DNA from: Notospermus geniculatus
Lineage: Eukaryota > Nemertea > Pilidiophora > Heteronemertea > Lineidae
DNA length: 64,000 nucleotides
Assembly (NCBI GenBank): GCA_002633025.1
Contig: NMRB01000407.1
Location: 14,010 to 78,009 of the forward strand
Direction of reading: 5' to 3'
Shown here: one piece after another, positions 61,284-64,000 of the stretch
Position numbering within the stretch: the stretch's first letter is position 1
Layout of the letters: the number at the start of each line of letters is the position of its first letter
Position numbers and translations under genes: made by a program
The notes under the pieces: generated by a model
Seen by the model: the letters and a program-made list of their open reading frames with translations, nothing else
Databases searched by the model: none
Told to the model about the DNA's origin: nothing

Positions 61284-63266
61284 CTGGAAATAACACAATG
61301 AAAATGTGATAACTCGAGGTTAGAATTCCATGGATAAACAAGAATAGAAGCAGAATTCCATGGATAAACAAGAATAGAAGCAGAATTCCATGGATAAACA
61401 AGAATAAAAGCAGAATTCCATGGATAAACAAGAATAGAAGCACACAAGGACATCAACACTTGACCAGTTCAGAAGACACTCATCGACCCCCAAAATTCAG
61501 CAGACGGCATCTTCTGTCAAAGTTTTCTCACATCCTATGGTATAGATTGAAAAATATTTGAAGAAAGGTTGTTCCTGTGAACCATCTGAAGAATGTTTCT
61601 TCAAATTCTTTCCAATTAAATACCGACTCTTTCAAAATGAAATGGTCCATGGACCATGTGCTCACTGGGTTGGACATAATAGTCTAATGACAGAGGGAGG
61701 TACATATCAGTTATGAGCAATCTGGGTCAAGTCATTCCCAGAAAAGACTTTGATGATTTTTGGGTTATGCCACCTGGCAGCCATATTAGATGGCCGATCG
61801 GGCTGCAACTTCACATGTACATAAAGGTCATCTGCAGGGGACCACATAGCACATTGGAGCGCTTTAGGTCAAGTCGTTCCTGAGTTACAGCACTTTGATG
61901 ATTTTCGAGTTACGCCACCTGGCGGCCATATTGGATGTCCGATCGGGCCGAAACTTCACATGGACATAAAGGTCATCTGCAGGGGGCCACATAGCACATT
62001 GGAGCACTTTGGGTTAAGGCATTCCCGAGTTACAGCACTTTGATGATTTCCGGCTTACGCCACCTGGCGGCCATATTGGATGTCCGATCGGGCCGAAACT
62101 TCACATGGACATAAAGGTCATCTGCAGGGGGCCACATAGCACATTGGAGCGCTTTGGGTTAAGGCGTTCCTGAGTTACAGCACTTTGATGATTTTCGGGT
62201 TACGCCACCTGGTGGCCATGTTTGAAGTCAAATCAGGCCGAAATTTGACATGCATGTAAAGGTCATCTAGATGGAGGTAAATATCAAATTTGAGCACTCT
62301 GCGTCAAGCCGTTCCTGAGTAATAGCACTTACTTGATTTTCAGGTTACGCCACCTGGCGGCCATATTGGATGTCGAATCGGGCCGAAACTTGGTATTTTT
62401 TAAGGTACCCCTCCAATGCATGTTTATGCAAGATATGAAGTTGCTCGGTGAAATAATGACAAACTGTGGCAGGTTCGTCACTTTTGTCGAACTTTGACCT
62501 CTGTGACCTTGAAAAGTAGGTCAAATCAAAAACCCGTTATATATGTTATGTATCCTTATTAGCTACACCTATGATAAAAATTTGAAGATGATCTAGTCAT
62601 TAGTTCAGGAGTTATTGTACTTTTTGTGTTTTTGGTTTCCGCCACCTGGTGGCCAAACTGAGAGTCGAATCGGACCGAAACTTGGTGTCGTGGGTCATCT
62701 GACCTAGGGGTATATATGTACCAAGTTTCAGATCAATAGCTCCAGCGGTTACGAAACGTGCCCTGCTAACGGACAACGACGACGACGGACGACGACGACG
62801 ACGGACGACGACGGACGACGGACGCTGCACCATCGTAATAGCTCACTCCAGTGAGCTAAAAATTCAACAGAAGATGCAGTCTGCTCAGACTTGACGGCAG
62901 ATGGATTAGATCAGCTTTGTTCTGAGGAGACTTGGAGAATTAGGACTTATGACTCAGTGACATCCATCGAGGTCTCAGTTGTAACATATCCACATGATCT
63001 TTAAGACAGGGATAACAACATCATCCTAGACTTCAATGAATCTGTCGCCATGCAAGGGGTCACGGGCATTAGACCACGTGACATCATTCCCAAGCTCCAG
63101 TTTTTCCTTGTCTACTTACCAGATGGGTGTTCTAAACTATGGACTAATGCCTGCAGTGCATAGAGAGCTTGTAATTCTAACTCGGCCTGATGATCTAAAT
63201 ACTTCTGTAACACCACAGACCGCTTTTTCAGCAATGCTTCGTCGAGTTTTGAAGAGGAACCAGACC
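61099..63266 (-). CDS. EIF4G: eIF4G, C-terminal two exons (5' part beyond window)
   Basis: Partial gene on the minus strand for eukaryotic translation initiation factor 4G, the scaffold linking eIF4E, eIF4A and eIF3 on mRNA. The joined exons (63266-63120, then 61283-61099) encode the C-terminal W2/MA3-like HEAT region that in vertebrate eIF4G1 binds MNK kinase. Diagnostic blocks are [12 protein letters not shown] and [21 protein letters not shown], then [22 protein letters not shown], almost identical to the vertebrate C-terminus. The intron (61284-63119) contains a 30-bp minisatellite and a composite repeat. Upstream exons must lie beyond 64000. The gene converges on the ACK gene. Confidence 0.95.
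61319..61440. repeat. 30-bp minisatellite x4 beside the last eIF4G exon
   Basis: Unit AGAATTCCATGGATAAACAA then GAATAGAAGC, four copies, 36 nt into the intron from the acceptor side. On the minus strand each unit reads [10 protein letters not shown] in frame with the exon. Confidence 0.92.
61735..62860 (-). mobile_element. Composite hairpin-capped element with ~145-bp tandem core in eIF4G intron
   Basis: On the minus strand it starts TTTTTAGCTCACTGGAGTGAGCTA (hairpin; given here as start TTTTTAGCTCAC and loop), then a CGTCGTCCGTCGT simple repeat. Next comes CTGGAGCTATTGATCTGAAA, then five ~120-150-bp units each with GCCACCTGGCGGCCATATTG and TCGGGCCGAAACTT. No transposase seen. The architecture (hairpin cap, microsatellite, minisatellite core) is that of a non-autonomous element; class unknown. 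Confidence 0.75.
63120..63266 (-). CDS. EIF4G: eIF4G penultimate coding exon
   Basis: 147 nt: two bases, 48 codons, one base. The translation runs [20 protein letters not shown], then [20 protein letters not shown], then VHSLEHPS. Acceptor CACTTTCAG (minus strand) precedes 63266; donor GTAAGT runs from 63119 to 63114. The last base G joins GT of the final exon to encode Gly. Helical HEAT-type repeat of the W2 domain. Confidence 0.93.
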
Positions 63267-63314
63267 CTGAAAGTGACGACACAGATGAAATTTCAGCCTA
63301 ACAAAATCATCACT

Positions 63315-63440
63315 CAGGGCCCATATTCATAAAACCTTGCTAGGCTTAGTTACTTGCTAAAGTGCCCAGTTTGTATAGACCGATGTACACGACTAGCAAC
63401 CAACTAGCAAAGTAGCAAAGTTTTATGAACATGGGCCCTG
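63315..63440. mobile_element. 126-bp palindromic MITE (CAGGGCCCATATTCATAAAA)
   Basis: CAGGGCCCATATTCATAAAA and TTTTATGAACATGGGCCCTG are inverse complements with one mismatch. Inner CTTGCTAG pairs with CTAGCAAAG. Lies upstream of the eIF4G penultimate exon. Confidence 0.84.
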
Positions 63441-63618
63441 GTCTCCAGTAACAGATTGGAGGCAAGACCACCTGTCATCTATCAGCATTTCAAGCTGCCC
63501 GTCAGTTTAGAGATGAACACACAATAATCAGAGAAGTCTCAGTTGTCATGTTTCCACACCATCATTCAGACAGGGATAACAATCATCATCACTGACTCCA
63601 AGATTCAAGTTCTGAATT

Positions 63619-63913
63619 TGACTCAAAGGGCGTTTTCGAATCCTCGTTCTTGACCACACTCGTGCTGACCCAGTTCATGTAGTTGCTGCCTCAACTCGAG
63701 AACGGCAGTCTCGAACGCCAAGAACGCAACCCGTGTCGGGTCAAGAACAGTGTTCTCCTCAACCCTCCGCTGAGTGGGGAGTGAGAAGAACACGTTCTTG
63801 ACCCGACACGGGTTGCGTTCTCGGCGTTCGAGACTGCCGTTCTCGAGTTGAGGCAGCAACTACATGAACTGGGTCAGCACGAGTGTGGTCAAGAACGAGG
63901 ATTCGAAAACGCC
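63619..63913. mobile_element. ~290-bp near-perfect palindrome flanked by 21-bp direct repeats
   Basis: Arms from GGGCGTTTTCGAATCCTCGT (63628) and its inverse ending at 63915 match over about 120 bp with one mismatch (GCCAAG versus GCCGAG) before the centre. CCAAGATTCAAGTTCTGAATT occurs at 63598-63618 and 63914-63934. Confidence 0.85.
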
Positions 63914-64000
63914 CCAAGATTCAAGTTCTGAATTCAAAGCCACTCAATACATCATCCTCATCATGTTTTAATATTTTAGGCACCAAGTTGGAACAACCAG

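Noticed and set aside
63036-63332. 98-codon plus-strand open frame
   Set aside because: Antisense shadow of the eIF4G penultimate exon.

Overview
This is an animal (metazoan) genomic window, not bacterial. It has short exons with GT-AG introns in matching phases, long introns, tRNA-derived SINEs and dozens of inverted-repeat (MITE-like) elements. The proteins are of general bilaterian type and the repeats resemble those of marine invertebrates. I cannot fix the phylum from sequence alone.

Layout. Bases 1-13.5k hold no confident gene, only mobile-element debris: several MITE families, SINEs, a ~70-75 bp tandem array at 4.4-5.0k, and four perfect CRE palindromes near 10.0-10.2k. A weak coding-like signal on the minus strand at 18-668 could be the edge of another gene. 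From 13552 to 48674 (+) lies one large gene for an ACK/TNK2-type non-receptor tyrosine kinase. I could place 14 coding exons: N-terminal SAM-like domain (2 exons), kinase domain (3 exons), SH3 (2 exons), CRIB-type Cdc42-binding motif, an acidic Tyr-containing motif, a 1.66 kb Ser/Pro-rich exon, and a C-terminal UBA region. Every junction downstream of the first assembly gap is phase-consistent. The exon(s) for the kinase glycine-rich loop are missing and most likely lie in the 851-base N gap at 17810-18660.

From 48.7k to 61.1k is the intergenic/3' UTR space between two convergent genes. It contains a ~1.1 kb direct duplication with a single N at the start of the second copy, AT-rich degenerate arrays, several minisatellites and a tRNA-like unit. 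At 61099-63266 (-) are the last two coding exons of eIF4G, its C-terminal W2 (MNK-binding type) region; the rest of that gene lies beyond the right edge.

The two genes share only convergent placement; nothing suggests a joint pathway. The most unusual DNA is in the introns and flanks. It includes at least four MITE families with CAG-type ends and 5-bp target duplications, a long-arm element with a 9-bp duplication, and a perfect 64-bp hairpin inserted into another MITE with a 13-bp duplication. There are also MITE-in-MITE and MITE-in-SINE nests, a minisatellite that begins at a splice donor and repeats the sequence TCAAGGTCA about ten times, and a ~290-bp near-perfect palindrome flanked by 21-bp direct repeats. 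I see no CRISPR, operon or microbial defence system here.
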